Shown here one piece after another: positions 15,990 to 23,862 of a stretch of 64,000 nucleotides of DNA. This stretch comes from Sulfopaludibacter sp035606355. GTDB taxonomy: Bacteria; Acidobacteriota; Terriglobia; Bryobacterales; Bryobacteraceae. Each line of letters begins with the position of its first letter. Position 1 is the stretch's first letter. A program made the translations under genes and the position numbers. A model generated the notes under the pieces. That model was not told where the DNA came from. It made no database searches and was given only the letters and a program-made list of their open reading frames with translations. The stretch is taken from positions 62,001-126,000 of the forward strand of contig DATNFO010000081.1 in assembly GCA_035606355.1 (NCBI GenBank), read 5' to 3'.

Positions 15990-16577
15990 GTGAGCGCATC
16001 CCGCGAACTGCCGAAGTGGTTCAAACTTTCGGCCGTGCCGCTAATTCTTCCCCTGCTCGCCACCGCTTACCTGGCGATGCGGTGGGCCGACATTCCTGCC
16101 AACCTGCCCACGCATTGGGGCATCCACGGACAGCCGAACGCATGGACCACCAAGTCGCCAATGCACGTGTTCGCGCTGCCAGTATTTGGCGAAGCGCTTT
16201 GCATTTGGCTCGTCGCCCTCGGCGTCGCGATGTACCGGGGCACAAAAGAAGTTGCAACCTTGAAGTGCATTCTCGCCGCCGAATTCCTGATGGGTCTGAC
16301 CTTCGCGGCAATCGCGATCTCGCCCGTGGTGCACTTCCCTATGGCCCTCGTAGCCGTGGTGGCAGCGCCGATCACAGCGGTCGCGGTCATCTGGTTCGCC
16401 TCCCAGGCTGAACCCGGCTCAGGCGCGACCGACCCGAACGCGCTCTTCGTGCCGAAGACGATGGGAATCGGTTACACCATCAATATGCGGCACCCCAAAG
16501 CGTGGTCCGCCATCGGTTGGACCATCCTGCCGCTGCTGGCGCTGATCGCGTTTTTAATCCTCGCGCTCAACTCATAG
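15990..16577 (+). CDS. DUF1648/SdpI-like membrane protein
   Basis: The 195-residue product carries the DUF1648 signature ADIPANLPTHWGIHGQPNAW at its first extracellular loop, with five to six membrane helices. Proteins of this type include the immunity protein SdpI. The frame opens at 15960, but a GTG at 15990 has TAGAAT ending 7 nt upstream, so leaderless translation from there fits best. The 3' end overlaps the convergent DUF420 gene by 6 bp. Confidence 0.7.
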   Translation: MSASRELPKWFKLSAVPLILPLLATAYLAMRWADIPANLPTHWGIHGQPNAWTTKSPMHVFALPVFGEALCIWLVALGVAMYRGTKEVATLKCILAAEFLMGLTFAAIAISPVVHFPMALVAVVAAPITAVAVIWFASQAEPGSGATDPNALFVPKTMGIGYTINMRHPKAWSAIGWTILPLLALIAFLILALNS

Positions 16578-16982
16578 GTGATAGAGCATCAGGTAGACCA
16601 CCACACCCGTCACGCTCACGTATAGCCAGATCGGAAACGTCCAGCGTGCGATGCGGCGGTGCTTGTCGTATCGCCTGGCCAGCCCGCGCCGTAGCGTGAT
16701 CACCGCGAGGAAGGGAACGGCTGCCGCCAGAACCGTGTGCGTCGCGAGGATGGTCAGGTACACCGTGCGGATCGCGCCCGTCCTGGCGAAGTGCACGCTG
16801 CCTACCTGCGCGTGGTAAATCAAATAGCACACCAGAAACGCGCAGGATACACCGAACGCCGACAGCATCACTTTGCGATGCGTCTCGATCCGTTTGCGCC
16901 GGATTAGCCTATAGCCCCACAACAGGAGTATCGCGGCGGTGGCATTGAGTATCGCGTTGACGGTCGGGAGAGCGTGTATCAT
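16572..16982 (-). CDS. DUF420 family membrane protein (cytochrome-oxidase assembly type)
   Basis: Four membrane helices (AILNATAAILLLWGYRL, LSAFGVSCAFLVCYLIYHA, VYLTILATHTVLAAAVPFLA, IWLYVSVTGVVVYLMLY) and conserved His residues (ETHRK, YLIYHAQ, ILATH, KHRRIARWT) match the DUF420 family, often encoded next to cytochrome c oxidase genes. The ATG overlaps the SCO1 stop. In Gram-positives a DUF420 member acts in oxidase maturation. Heme or copper handling is inferred from context. Confidence 0.85.
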   Translation of the reverse strand: MIHALPTVNAILNATAAILLLWGYRLIRRKRIETHRKVMLSAFGVSCAFLVCYLIYHAQVGSVHFARTGAIRTVYLTILATHTVLAAAVPFLAVITLRRGLARRYDKHRRIARWTFPIWLYVSVTGVVVYLMLYHL

Positions 16983-17533
16983 TTTTCGCGTTCGAGCTGC
17001 CTGATGTTGTGAAGGAGCCGGCCCATGAACCCGTCTTCCGACGTGAGATAGAAGCCGCGTATTCGCCCCCGCCGGTCCACCAGCGCGAAACGCGTGCTGT
17101 GGTCCAGCGACCCATCGATCGGGTTCAGCTTAAAGCCCATGCCGACTGCATTCATTTCCGGCTGCGGCCCGGTGAGAAAGGTCCAGCGCGCGGGGTCGGC
17201 TTTGAAGTGCTTGGAATAGGCGGCGAGCACGGGCGGAGTATCGTGTGCCGGGTCCACCGTGAAGCTCACGAATCGCACGTCGGTCAGTTCTTCGGCGGCG
17301 GTCGCATCCTGCAGACGGTGCATTTGGGAACTCATCATCGGACACGGCCCGGGGCATGTGGTGTATACGAAATCCGCCACCCAGATGTGGCCCGCGAGCG
17401 CGTGGCTGTCAAATGGGTGCCCGCCCTGATCGGTCAACCGAAACGCGGGCGCGGGTCCCATGTCGTCCAGATGCGCGGGTTGCATGCAGGCTGCCAGCAG
17501 CCCTGCGAACACCGCCACTACAAGCTGTTTCAT
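16979..17533 (-). CDS. SCO1/SenC copper chaperone lipoprotein
   Basis: The 184-residue protein has a lipobox (GLLAAC, Cys16) and the SCO1 thioredoxin fold. The CxxxC copper motif is TTCPGPCP (C60 and C64), the family's second block is VRFVSFTVDPAHDTP, and the third copper ligand His is in GSLDHSTRFALVD. SCO1 loads or reduces the CuA site of cytochrome oxidase. It is exported and anchored by lipid to the membrane. It overlaps the ABC permease upstream and the DUF420 gene downstream. Confidence 0.92.
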   Translation of the reverse strand: MKQLVVAVFAGLLAACMQPAHLDDMGPAPAFRLTDQGGHPFDSHALAGHIWVADFVYTTCPGPCPMMSSQMHRLQDATAAEELTDVRFVSFTVDPAHDTPPVLAAYSKHFKADPARWTFLTGPQPEMNAVGMGFKLNPIDGSLDHSTRFALVDRRGRIRGFYLTSEDGFMGRLLHNIRQLEREK

Positions 17534-18309
17534 GCCGCACTGCGAGTGGTTTTTTGGGCCGCGAACATGCCGCTCAACAGCAGCAGCGCCAAGCCGAACG
17601 CGAGCGTTACGGCAAGGCTCTCAGTCGCGCCAGGCGCCGCATTCGGCAGCCCGAGCACGTGATTCAACAATGCGATGGAGTAGGTCAGCGGATTGATCCA
17701 CATCAGCGCGCGCACCCAGCCGTGCGCGGTCGCCATCGGGAACAGACTGCCAGATACGAGCCACATCGGCAGCAGCAACAAGTTCATGATGCCATGGAAA
17801 CCGGCGGTGGAATTCATCTTCCACGCAATGACGAAGCCGAGACCCGTCAGAGTAAACGAGATCAGGAAAATAGCCCCGGCAATCGGCAGTAGTTCCATCG
17901 CGCCGATGCTCACGCCCGCCAGGGGAGCGAATGCCAGCACGATCATTCCCTGTATCCACGCCAGCGTCGCCGACCCGAGAATTTTCCCGAGCACCAGGCT
18001 CGTGCGCGGAGCCGGCGACACCATCATGGAAAGCAGAAAGCCCTCGCGCCGGTCTTCAATGATCGTAATCGTAGAGAAGATCGCCGAGAACATCACGGTA
18101 AGCACAAGGGCGCCGGAGTAGTAGCGAGCCAGATCGTTCGAGCCGTAGCCCATTAAGAGCCAGAAGATGATCGGCGATGCCACAACGCCAAGCACACGGC
18201 TCTTCTGCCGCCAGAACCGGACCAGTTCCCGCTGCCACAGTGTCGCCGCCGGAAGAAAAAACCTGCTCATGCGCACTCCACGTGATGCCGCGCCAAGCGA
18301 GGCCGGCAT
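17530..18309 (-). CDS. ABC-2 type permease
   Basis: The 259-residue protein has the six-helix ABC-2 topology, with WQRELVRFWRQKSRVLGV at the N-terminus and the conserved helical block GALVLTVMFSAIFSTITIIEDRREGFL, where IIEDRREGFL is the typical loop of this branch. It pairs with the ATPase encoded 9 bp upstream. The cluster (ctaB, this exporter, SCO1, DUF420) suggests a role in cytochrome oxidase assembly or copper handling, not antibiotic export. Start ATG 18309; an internal ATG at residue 14 is an alternative. Confidence 0.85.
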   Translation of the reverse strand: MPASLGAASRGVRMSRFFLPAATLWQRELVRFWRQKSRVLGVVASPIIFWLLMGYGSNDLARYYSGALVLTVMFSAIFSTITIIEDRREGFLLSMMVSPAPRTSLVLGKILGSATLAWIQGMIVLAFAPLAGVSIGAMELLPIAGAIFLISFTLTGLGFVIAWKMNSTAGFHGIMNLLLLPMWLVSGSLFPMATAHGWVRALMWINPLTYSIALLNHVLGLPNAAPGATESLAVTLAFGLALLLLSGMFAAQKTTRSAA

Positions 18310-18318
18310 TGCGAAGGC

Positions 18319-19227
18319 CTAAACAATCGCCGCCCCCGTCTCATGAATAAAGACATCTTCCAAACTCGGCTTATGCAAACCCACCGAATCGATCGCCCCC
18401 GGGAACGCCTCCACTACCTCCGCGATAAACCGGTGCCCGTTCTCGATCTCCACGCGTACCTGCGCATCGCGAGCAGTAGCCGGAACTCCGAAGCGCTGCC
18501 GGATCCCCGCCGCGAGCGCATCCGCGTCGGCCGTATCCAGCACCACCACATCGCCGCCGATGCGCGCCCTCAGCTCCGCGGGACTGCCCTCCACCACCAT
18601 CTTTCCCTGATGCAGCAGAATCAGCCGGTCGCAGCGATCCGCCTCTTCCAGAATGTGCGTCGTCAATAAAATCGTAACGCCTTCGTGCTGCCGCAGCATC
18701 TCCACATGCCGCGAGACTTCGCGCCGCGCCGCCGGATCGAGCCCCGTCGACGCCTCGTCCATCAGCAGAATCTGCGGACGGTGCAGCAGCGCCTTGGCGA
18801 TCTCCACACGCCTCCGCAGACCGCCCGAAAGCGTCTCCACCAGATCCTTCTTGCGATCCTCGAGCCCCAGCTTGCTCATCGCATACGCCATGCGCTCACG
18901 CAGCGTGGCGCCGCTCAGCCCGTGCAGATGCCCTTGCGCGCGCAGATTTTCTTCCACCGTGAGCGCTTTATCCAGGCTTTGCGTTTGGAACACCACGCCA
19001 ACATGGCGCCGCACCGCTGCCGCGTTCTTCACCACGTCGTAGCCGGCGAGCGAGGCGCGACCCTCCGTCGGCGCCATCATCGTGGAAAGAATGCGGAATA
19101 GCGTGGATTTTCCGCCGCCGTTCGGTCCCAGCAGCCCAAAAATCTCGCCTTTTTTGACGTTGAAACTAACGTTCGCGAGCGCGACGCGATCCCCGTAGCG
19201 GTGCGTCAGGCGGTCGACTTCAATCAC
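18319..19227 (-). CDS. ABC transporter ATP-binding protein
   Basis: The 302-residue ATPase reads Walker A GLLGPNGGGKSTL, signature LSGGLRRRVEIAKAL, Walker B ILLMDEASTGLDP and H-loop LLTTHILEEADRC. The C-terminal domain ends at LHKPSLEDVFIHETG, as in exporters of the CcmA/YadG type. The start is a GTG at 19227, overlapping the ctaB stop (GTGA). A much longer open frame upstream simply reads out-of-frame through ctaB and is not real. It works with the permease encoded just after it. Confidence 0.92.
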   Translation of the reverse strand: MIEVDRLTHRYGDRVALANVSFNVKKGEIFGLLGPNGGGKSTLFRILSTMMAPTEGRASLAGYDVVKNAAAVRRHVGVVFQTQSLDKALTVEENLRAQGHLHGLSGATLRERMAYAMSKLGLEDRKKDLVETLSGGLRRRVEIAKALLHRPQILLMDEASTGLDPAARREVSRHVEMLRQHEGVTILLTTHILEEADRCDRLILLHQGKMVVEGSPAELRARIGGDVVVLDTADADALAAGIRQRFGVPATARDAQVRVEIENGHRFIAEVVEAFPGAIDSVGLHKPSLEDVFIHETGAAIV

Positions 19228-20141
19228 AGACCCGGCCTGTCCAGCAGCATCAGTCCGTAGATGAGCGGCAGGTACAGCACCGAAGCGATCAGCACTCCGC
19301 GGGCGCGGAGCATGCTGCGCTCCACCGCAACCCGCACGCCGGAATACAGGAACCACAGCCCGAGCAGCAGCGCGCCCACCAGATAAATGCGCCCTGTCAT
19401 GCCGAGCATTCCCGGCACAAGGCTCACCGGAATCAATGCGATTCCGTAAAGCACGATCTGCCGCGCGGTGGACCGGCAATCCGGTTCCACAACCGGGAGC
19501 ATCTGTATGCCGGCTCGTGCATAGTCTTCCCGGTACATCCAGGCGATCGAATAAAAGTGCGGAAACTGCCACAGAAATAGAATTGCGAACAGCACCCACG
19601 ATTCGCGCGTGAGCGTGCCCGCCGCAGCCGCATATCCGATCACCGGCGGCATCGCGCCCGGGATCGCGCCGACCGTGGTGGACCACCACGTGCGCTGCTT
19701 CATCGGCGTATACAGAAACAAGTAGCTTGCGAGCGTGAACGCGCCCACCAATCCGGCCAGCAGGTTCACGCCGAGCCACAGTTCCAGAAATCCGAGCACG
19801 CTGAGCAGGGCGCCGAACGCGAGTGCGCTCCCTGGCGTCATCTTTCCCGCGGGCAGCGGCCGCATTTGCGTGCGGCGCATCCGCCGGTCCGCCTCGCGCT
19901 CATACCACTGGTTGAGTGCCGCCGTTCCGCTGGCGATCAAACCCGTGCCGAGCACCGTGTGCAGCAGCGAAAGCAATGGAATGTGTTTGAGGAATTGAAT
20001 CCAGTTAGGCGCACCGGGAAGTCCGTAAAAATACCCGACACCGGTGCTCATCAGAATGAGCCACGTAATCCGCGGCTTGGTGAGCTCAATATAATCGCGC
20101 ATGTGTGGAGCGCCCGCGCGGGACGCCCAGCCGTTGGCCAT
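19224..20141 (-). CDS. ctaB: Protoheme IX farnesyltransferase (heme O synthase)
   Basis: This UbiA-family prenyltransferase has eight to nine membrane helices. DYIELTKPRITWLIL opens the domain, NQWYEREADRRMRRTQMRPLP is the first Asp-rich substrate motif, and FPHFYSIAWMYREDYARAG is the second. It makes heme O from protoheme for the terminal oxidase. The ORF starts at 20141, but ATG 20102 (MRDYIELTKP) fits the family's N-terminus better; I keep the longer one because the upstream region has no clearer signal. It heads the ABC-SCO1-DUF420 string. Confidence 0.93.
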   Translation of the reverse strand: MANGWASRAGAPHMRDYIELTKPRITWLILMSTGVGYFYGLPGAPNWIQFLKHIPLLSLLHTVLGTGLIASGTAALNQWYEREADRRMRRTQMRPLPAGKMTPGSALAFGALLSVLGFLELWLGVNLLAGLVGAFTLASYLFLYTPMKQRTWWSTTVGAIPGAMPPVIGYAAAAGTLTRESWVLFAILFLWQFPHFYSIAWMYREDYARAGIQMLPVVEPDCRSTARQIVLYGIALIPVSLVPGMLGMTGRIYLVGALLLGLWFLYSGVRVAVERSMLRARGVLIASVLYLPLIYGLMLLDRPGL

Positions 20142-20194
20142 AGTCTACAGAAGCATCCAAAACCGGGCAGCCTCTCTAGTGCCGCCCGCCCACT

Positions 20195-20938
20195 CTACCC
20201 CTTCACGGAGAAATCGACAGTCTTGCTGTCTTTCGCCCCCACGGTCACTTGTTGCTCTTGTTTGCCGTATTTCTCGTGAACAATTTCGATTGTGTATGTA
20301 CCCGAGGGCAGTCCCTTTATTGTAAACGTTCCATCGTCTCCCGTCACTGCGAAGAATGGGTGCGCCACCACACCGATGTAGCTACGCATCCACGGATGCA
20401 CGTTGCACTTCATGGAAACGAACAGTTCCGGCTTCGCAAACGTCTTGACGATGGGCGCTTCGCCCGGCATCTGGCTCTCGTTCAACTCCCCATTCTTGTC
20501 CCCCGTGGCATGAATGTTGTGATTCGTAGGGTCGCTATTCCTGATCTCCAGCGGCTGATTCGTCATCACGCCGAGCACGTGCGGATCGTACATGCAGCCT
20601 TTCTGATCTAACTCCACCGGCGTCGCCGGAGCCTTCCACGTCGCGTTGGGCAGCCCCGCCTTCACCCACACGAACACGTTCTTCAAGGTGCCGTTCGGAT
20701 TCACCACCACTTCCTGCGAGTAGACCGGCTTGCCGTCGTTCGCCTTCACGCAATCCGGCTTGTCGGACATATCCAGCACTACCGGCTTAGGCGTTGTCCC
20801 CTGGAACGCGACCTTGCCTGTCACGGTCGCGCCGTTCACAAGATCGGCTTGCATCGTCGGACCGCTCGGCGCCTCGGATTTCGTTCCTCCACACGCGGCC
20901 AGCATCACGGCCGCGAGCGCAAGCAAGAACTGTTTCAT
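20195..20938 (-). CDS. Cupredoxin-like lipoprotein with C-terminal carboxypeptidase-regulatory domain
   Basis: The 247-residue lipoprotein has a lipobox in AAVMLAACGG. The central region contains NQPLEIRNSDPTNHNIHATG and, later, SMKCNVHPWM. This His ... Cys-x-x-His...Met pattern is that of a type I copper (cupredoxin/plastocyanin) site. The C-terminus is a short CarboxypepD_reg sandwich (GTFTIKGLPSGTYTIEIVH). I start at ATG 20938 instead of the upstream 21046, because the extra residues lack a signal peptide. It lies just upstream of ctaB, so it may act in copper or electron transfer to the oxidase. Confidence 0.8.
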   Translation of the reverse strand: MKQFLLALAAVMLAACGGTKSEAPSGPTMQADLVNGATVTGKVAFQGTTPKPVVLDMSDKPDCVKANDGKPVYSQEVVVNPNGTLKNVFVWVKAGLPNATWKAPATPVELDQKGCMYDPHVLGVMTNQPLEIRNSDPTNHNIHATGDKNGELNESQMPGEAPIVKTFAKPELFVSMKCNVHPWMRSYIGVVAHPFFAVTGDDGTFTIKGLPSGTYTIEIVHEKYGKQEQQVTVGAKDSKTVDFSVKG

Positions 20939-20987
20939 GGGTAAGCTCGCAGTGTAGCGCACTTGCGAACCCCTATAAAATGAGGGC

Positions 20988-22643
20988 TTGCGAGACCTGC
21001 TTCTCCGATTTTCCGTGGCGTCGCTGACGGCCACTTTGCTGATCACCGAAGCACTCAGTCCGTTTCATCTGCTCCGGCCGCTTCCCGTAGCTCTCGCCTG
21101 GACCGCTGTCGCCGTCTTCGCCGCATACCGATATCGCAACCTGAAATCGCCGCGACTTCCGAAGTGGCAGCCATTCGAAGCCGCTGTGGCAGTGGCCATT
21201 GCTGCCATCGCCATCGCAGTCTTCCTCGCCGCCGCCTTCAGCCCTCCCAACAGCGCCGATGCCATGGCGTACCACCTGCCTCGCGTCCTGTATTGGGCGC
21301 AATCCGGCAGCGTCGCCTTCTTTCACACGCCGTACTTCAACCAGGTGATGCTGCAACCGCTCGACGAGTACGTCATGCTGCATCAGTGGCTGCTCTTCGG
21401 CGGCGATCGCTTCATCAACCTCATCGCCTTCGCCGCGTATCTCGGCTCCATTCTCGGCGTCTCCGCCATCGCCTCCGCCGCGGGATTGAACAGCCGCGCG
21501 CAAGCGGTCGCGGCGCTCTTCTGCGCCACGCTGCCGAACTTTATCCTCCAAGCCTCCGGCGCCAAGAACGATGCGCTGCTCGCCTTCCTGCTGGTCGCGA
21601 TGGTCTACTTCGGTCTGCGCGGCGATATTCCGTTCGCTGCGCTCTCTCTCGCGCTTGCGCTCGCCACGAAAGGCACTGCGTACCTCTTCATTCCGCCGCT
21701 GCTCCTCCTCTTCCGCCTGAATTGGAAACGCTTCGCCATCCTCGCGGCTGCCGCAGTGCTCCTGCTGAACGGTCCGCAATACTGGCGCAACATCAAGCTG
21801 AGCGGATCGCCACTCGGCTTCGATTCCGCTCAGGGCGACGGCTTTTATCGCTGGCGCAACGATCATCCCGGCCTCAAGTCCACGGTGTCCAACTTCCTGC
21901 GCAACACCAGCGAACAACTTGGCGATCGCCGCCAATCGTGGAATACCGCCGTCTACAACACCGTCCTGCGCCTCCACGCCGCGCTCGGCCTCGACCCTGA
22001 CGATCCCGCCACCACCTGGCCCTATGCCCGCTTTCAACCGCCCATCAATGCCAACCACGAGGCGAACGCCAACAATCGCTGGCATCTCCTGGTGCTCGCG
22101 ATCGCGCTCTGCTTCATCCGCCGCCGCTTCTGGGCGCTCTATGCCGCCGCCCTCGTTGCAGCCTTCCTGCTCTTCTGCTTCTATCTCCGCTGGCAGCCGT
22201 TCCTCGCACGGCTGGAACTCCCTTTGTTCGTGGTCGCGGCGCCGCTTGCCGGGCTACTGCGACCGAAAATCGTCGCGCTGATCGCGTGCGTCTTTCTTCT
22301 CACCACGGCACGCCGGCCCGCTCTCCAAAACTGGACCCGCCCGCTGCGAGGCCCCAGCAACGTCTTCGTCACCCCGCGCAATCGCCAGTACTTCGCCGAC
22401 ATGGACCAGTTCCACAACCGCGACCTCTACCTTCGCGCCGTAGACGATGCCGTCCATTCCGGCTGCAAAACCATCGGGGTGGATATCCGCCAGTTCACCC
22501 TCGAATACCCGTTCGAGGCGCTCGTCCGCGAGCGCGTTCCGGGCGTCGTCTTCGTTCACTCCGGCGATCCCAGCGGCCCCAAGCCCTGCGCCGTTCTCAC
22601 CCTGGGTCCGTTCACCTGGTCTGGTATACTCACTTCGCAATGA
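20988..22643 (+). CDS. GT39-like polytopic glycosyltransferase
   Basis: The 551-residue membrane protein has about eleven helices and the GT-C loop NSADAMAYHLPRVLYW near residue 85, where Asp and His follow a helix as in dolichyl/polyprenyl-mannosyl-type transferases. LQASGAKNDALLAFLL and LALATKGTAYLFIPP are GT39-like blocks. It probably adds a sugar to a lipid or protein in the periplasm. The start is a TTG at 20988, with TAAAAT ending 6 nt before it. The ATG of the dipeptidase gene overlaps its TGA. Confidence 0.75.
   Translation: MRDLLLRFSVASLTATLLITEALSPFHLLRPLPVALAWTAVAVFAAYRYRNLKSPRLPKWQPFEAAVAVAIAAIAIAVFLAAAFSPPNSADAMAYHLPRVLYWAQSGSVAFFHTPYFNQVMLQPLDEYVMLHQWLLFGGDRFINLIAFAAYLGSILGVSAIASAAGLNSRAQAVAALFCATLPNFILQASGAKNDALLAFLLVAMVYFGLRGDIPFAALSLALALATKGTAYLFIPPLLLLFRLNWKRFAILAAAAVLLLNGPQYWRNIKLSGSPLGFDSAQGDGFYRWRNDHPGLKSTVSNFLRNTSEQLGDRRQSWNTAVYNTVLRLHAALGLDPDDPATTWPYARFQPPINANHEANANNRWHLLVLAIALCFIRRRFWALYAAALVAAFLLFCFYLRWQPFLARLELPLFVVAAPLAGLLRPKIVALIACVFLLTTARRPALQNWTRPLRGPSNVFVTPRNRQYFADMDQFHNRDLYLRAVDDAVHSGCKTIGVDIRQFTLEYPFEALVRERVPGVVFVHSGDPSGPKPCAVLTLGPFTWSGILTSQ
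22625..22630 (+). promoter_or_regulatory. -10 element TATACT for the dipeptidase gene
   Basis: TATACT ends 9 nt before the ATG at 22640, inside the 3' end of the preceding coding region. It would give a leaderless internal transcript in addition to any readthrough from the upstream gene. Confidence 0.5.
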
Positions 22644-23860
22644 GAGCCCTGCCCGTGTTTTTCCTGTCTGCCTATCTCGCCTTCGCCCAACCTCCCGGCC
22701 GTCAAAAGCGCACAGTCACTGCCGACGAAGTGATGCGTGTGCACAACTCCGCCATCCTCATCGATACGCACAATGACGTCACCAGCGCCACCGTCGCCGG
22801 CATGGACATCGGCAAGCCGAATACCGATCACATGACCGATATCCCGCGCATGAAAAAGGGCGGCATGGGTGCGCAGTTCTTCGCCGTTTACGTGGCGGCC
22901 AGCTACGTGGAAGGCAACCACGCGGCCAATCGCACGCTCCAGATGATCGACACCGTCCGCCACGACATCGTCGAGCGCTACCCGAACGATTTCGTCTTCG
23001 CCACCACCGCCGCCGATATCCGGCGCGCACACGAGCAACATAAGATCGCCGCGCTGATGGGCATCGAAGGCGGTCACGCCATCGAAGACAGCCTCCGTCT
23101 GCTGCGCGACTACTATGCGCTCGGGGTGCGCTACATGACGCTCACGCACTCGAACAGCAACCACTGGGCGGACTCTTCGGGCGACGCGAAAAAGCCCAAC
23201 AACGGACTCAGCGCGTTCGGCAAAGATGTCGTGCGCGAAATGAACCGCCTCGGCATGATCGTCGATATCTCGCACGTGTCCGACAAGACATTCTGGGATG
23301 CGCTCGAAGTGAGCCGCGCGCCCATTTTCGCGTCGCACTCCTCCTGCCGCGCGATCTCTCCGGCGCCGCGAAACATGACGGACGAAATGATCGTCGCGCT
23401 CGCGAAAAAAGGCGGAGTCATTCAAATCAACTTCTCCTGCGACTTCCTCAACCCGCAAGCCGCGGCCGCCGCGAAGGCCATTCAGGACAAGCTCGTGCCC
23501 CTGCGCGAAGAGCTCATCAAGAAGTACGCCGCCGAACCCAACGGCATCGCCCGCGCCCAGAAAGAAGCCTGGGACCGCGCTTCCGGCAACGCCCCCAAGC
23601 CCCGCGCAACCCTCGCCGACGTCGTGAAGCACATCAACCATGTCGTCGCCATTGCGGGCGTCGATGCCGTCGGCCTGGGCAGCGATTTCGACGGCATCGA
23701 TTGCGCGCCCGAAGGACTGAGCAGCGTCGATCAGTGGCCGAATCTCACGCGCGCGCTGCTCGAAGAGGGCTACACCGCCGAAGAGATCCGCAAAATCTAC
23801 GGCGAAAACACGCTCCGGCTGATGACCGCCGTGGAGCGTGTGGCGCACGCCTCGCACTAA
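22640..23860 (+). CDS. Membrane dipeptidase (M19 family), secreted
   Basis: The 406-residue protein has a signal peptide (ALPVFFLSAYLAFA) and the renal-dipeptidase fold. LIDTHNDVTSAT is the first metal motif (His-x-Asp), GIEGGHAIED the bridging Glu and following His, and IVDISHVSDKTF and FASHSSCRAI supply the two further His ligands. GLGSDFDGI is the final conserved block. It cleaves dipeptides, often with D-residues or beta-lactams. Start overlaps the preceding stop (ATGA). Confidence 0.93.
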   Translation: MRALPVFFLSAYLAFAQPPGRQKRTVTADEVMRVHNSAILIDTHNDVTSATVAGMDIGKPNTDHMTDIPRMKKGGMGAQFFAVYVAASYVEGNHAANRTLQMIDTVRHDIVERYPNDFVFATTAADIRRAHEQHKIAALMGIEGGHAIEDSLRLLRDYYALGVRYMTLTHSNSNHWADSSGDAKKPNNGLSAFGKDVVREMNRLGMIVDISHVSDKTFWDALEVSRAPIFASHSSCRAISPAPRNMTDEMIVALAKKGGVIQINFSCDFLNPQAAAAAKAIQDKLVPLREELIKKYAAEPNGIARAQKEAWDRASGNAPKPRATLADVVKHINHVVAIAGVDAVGLGSDFDGIDCAPEGLSSVDQWPNLTRALLEEGYTAEEIRKIYGENTLRLMTAVERVAHASH

Positions 23861-23862
23861 TC

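Noticed and set aside
19228..19779. Long N-terminal extension of the ABC ATPase
   Set aside because: The extra residues are an out-of-frame reading of ctaB; the GTG at 19227 gives a normal ATPase N-terminus.
20973..22085. Minus-strand 370-codon ORF opposite the GT39-like gene
   Set aside because: Long open antisense frame of GC-rich codons; no domain and no start signals. The plus-strand protein has clear membrane helices.
22556..23857. Minus-strand 433-codon ORF opposite the dipeptidase
   Set aside because: Antisense of a well-recognised M19 enzyme; composition typical of reverse-complement translation.
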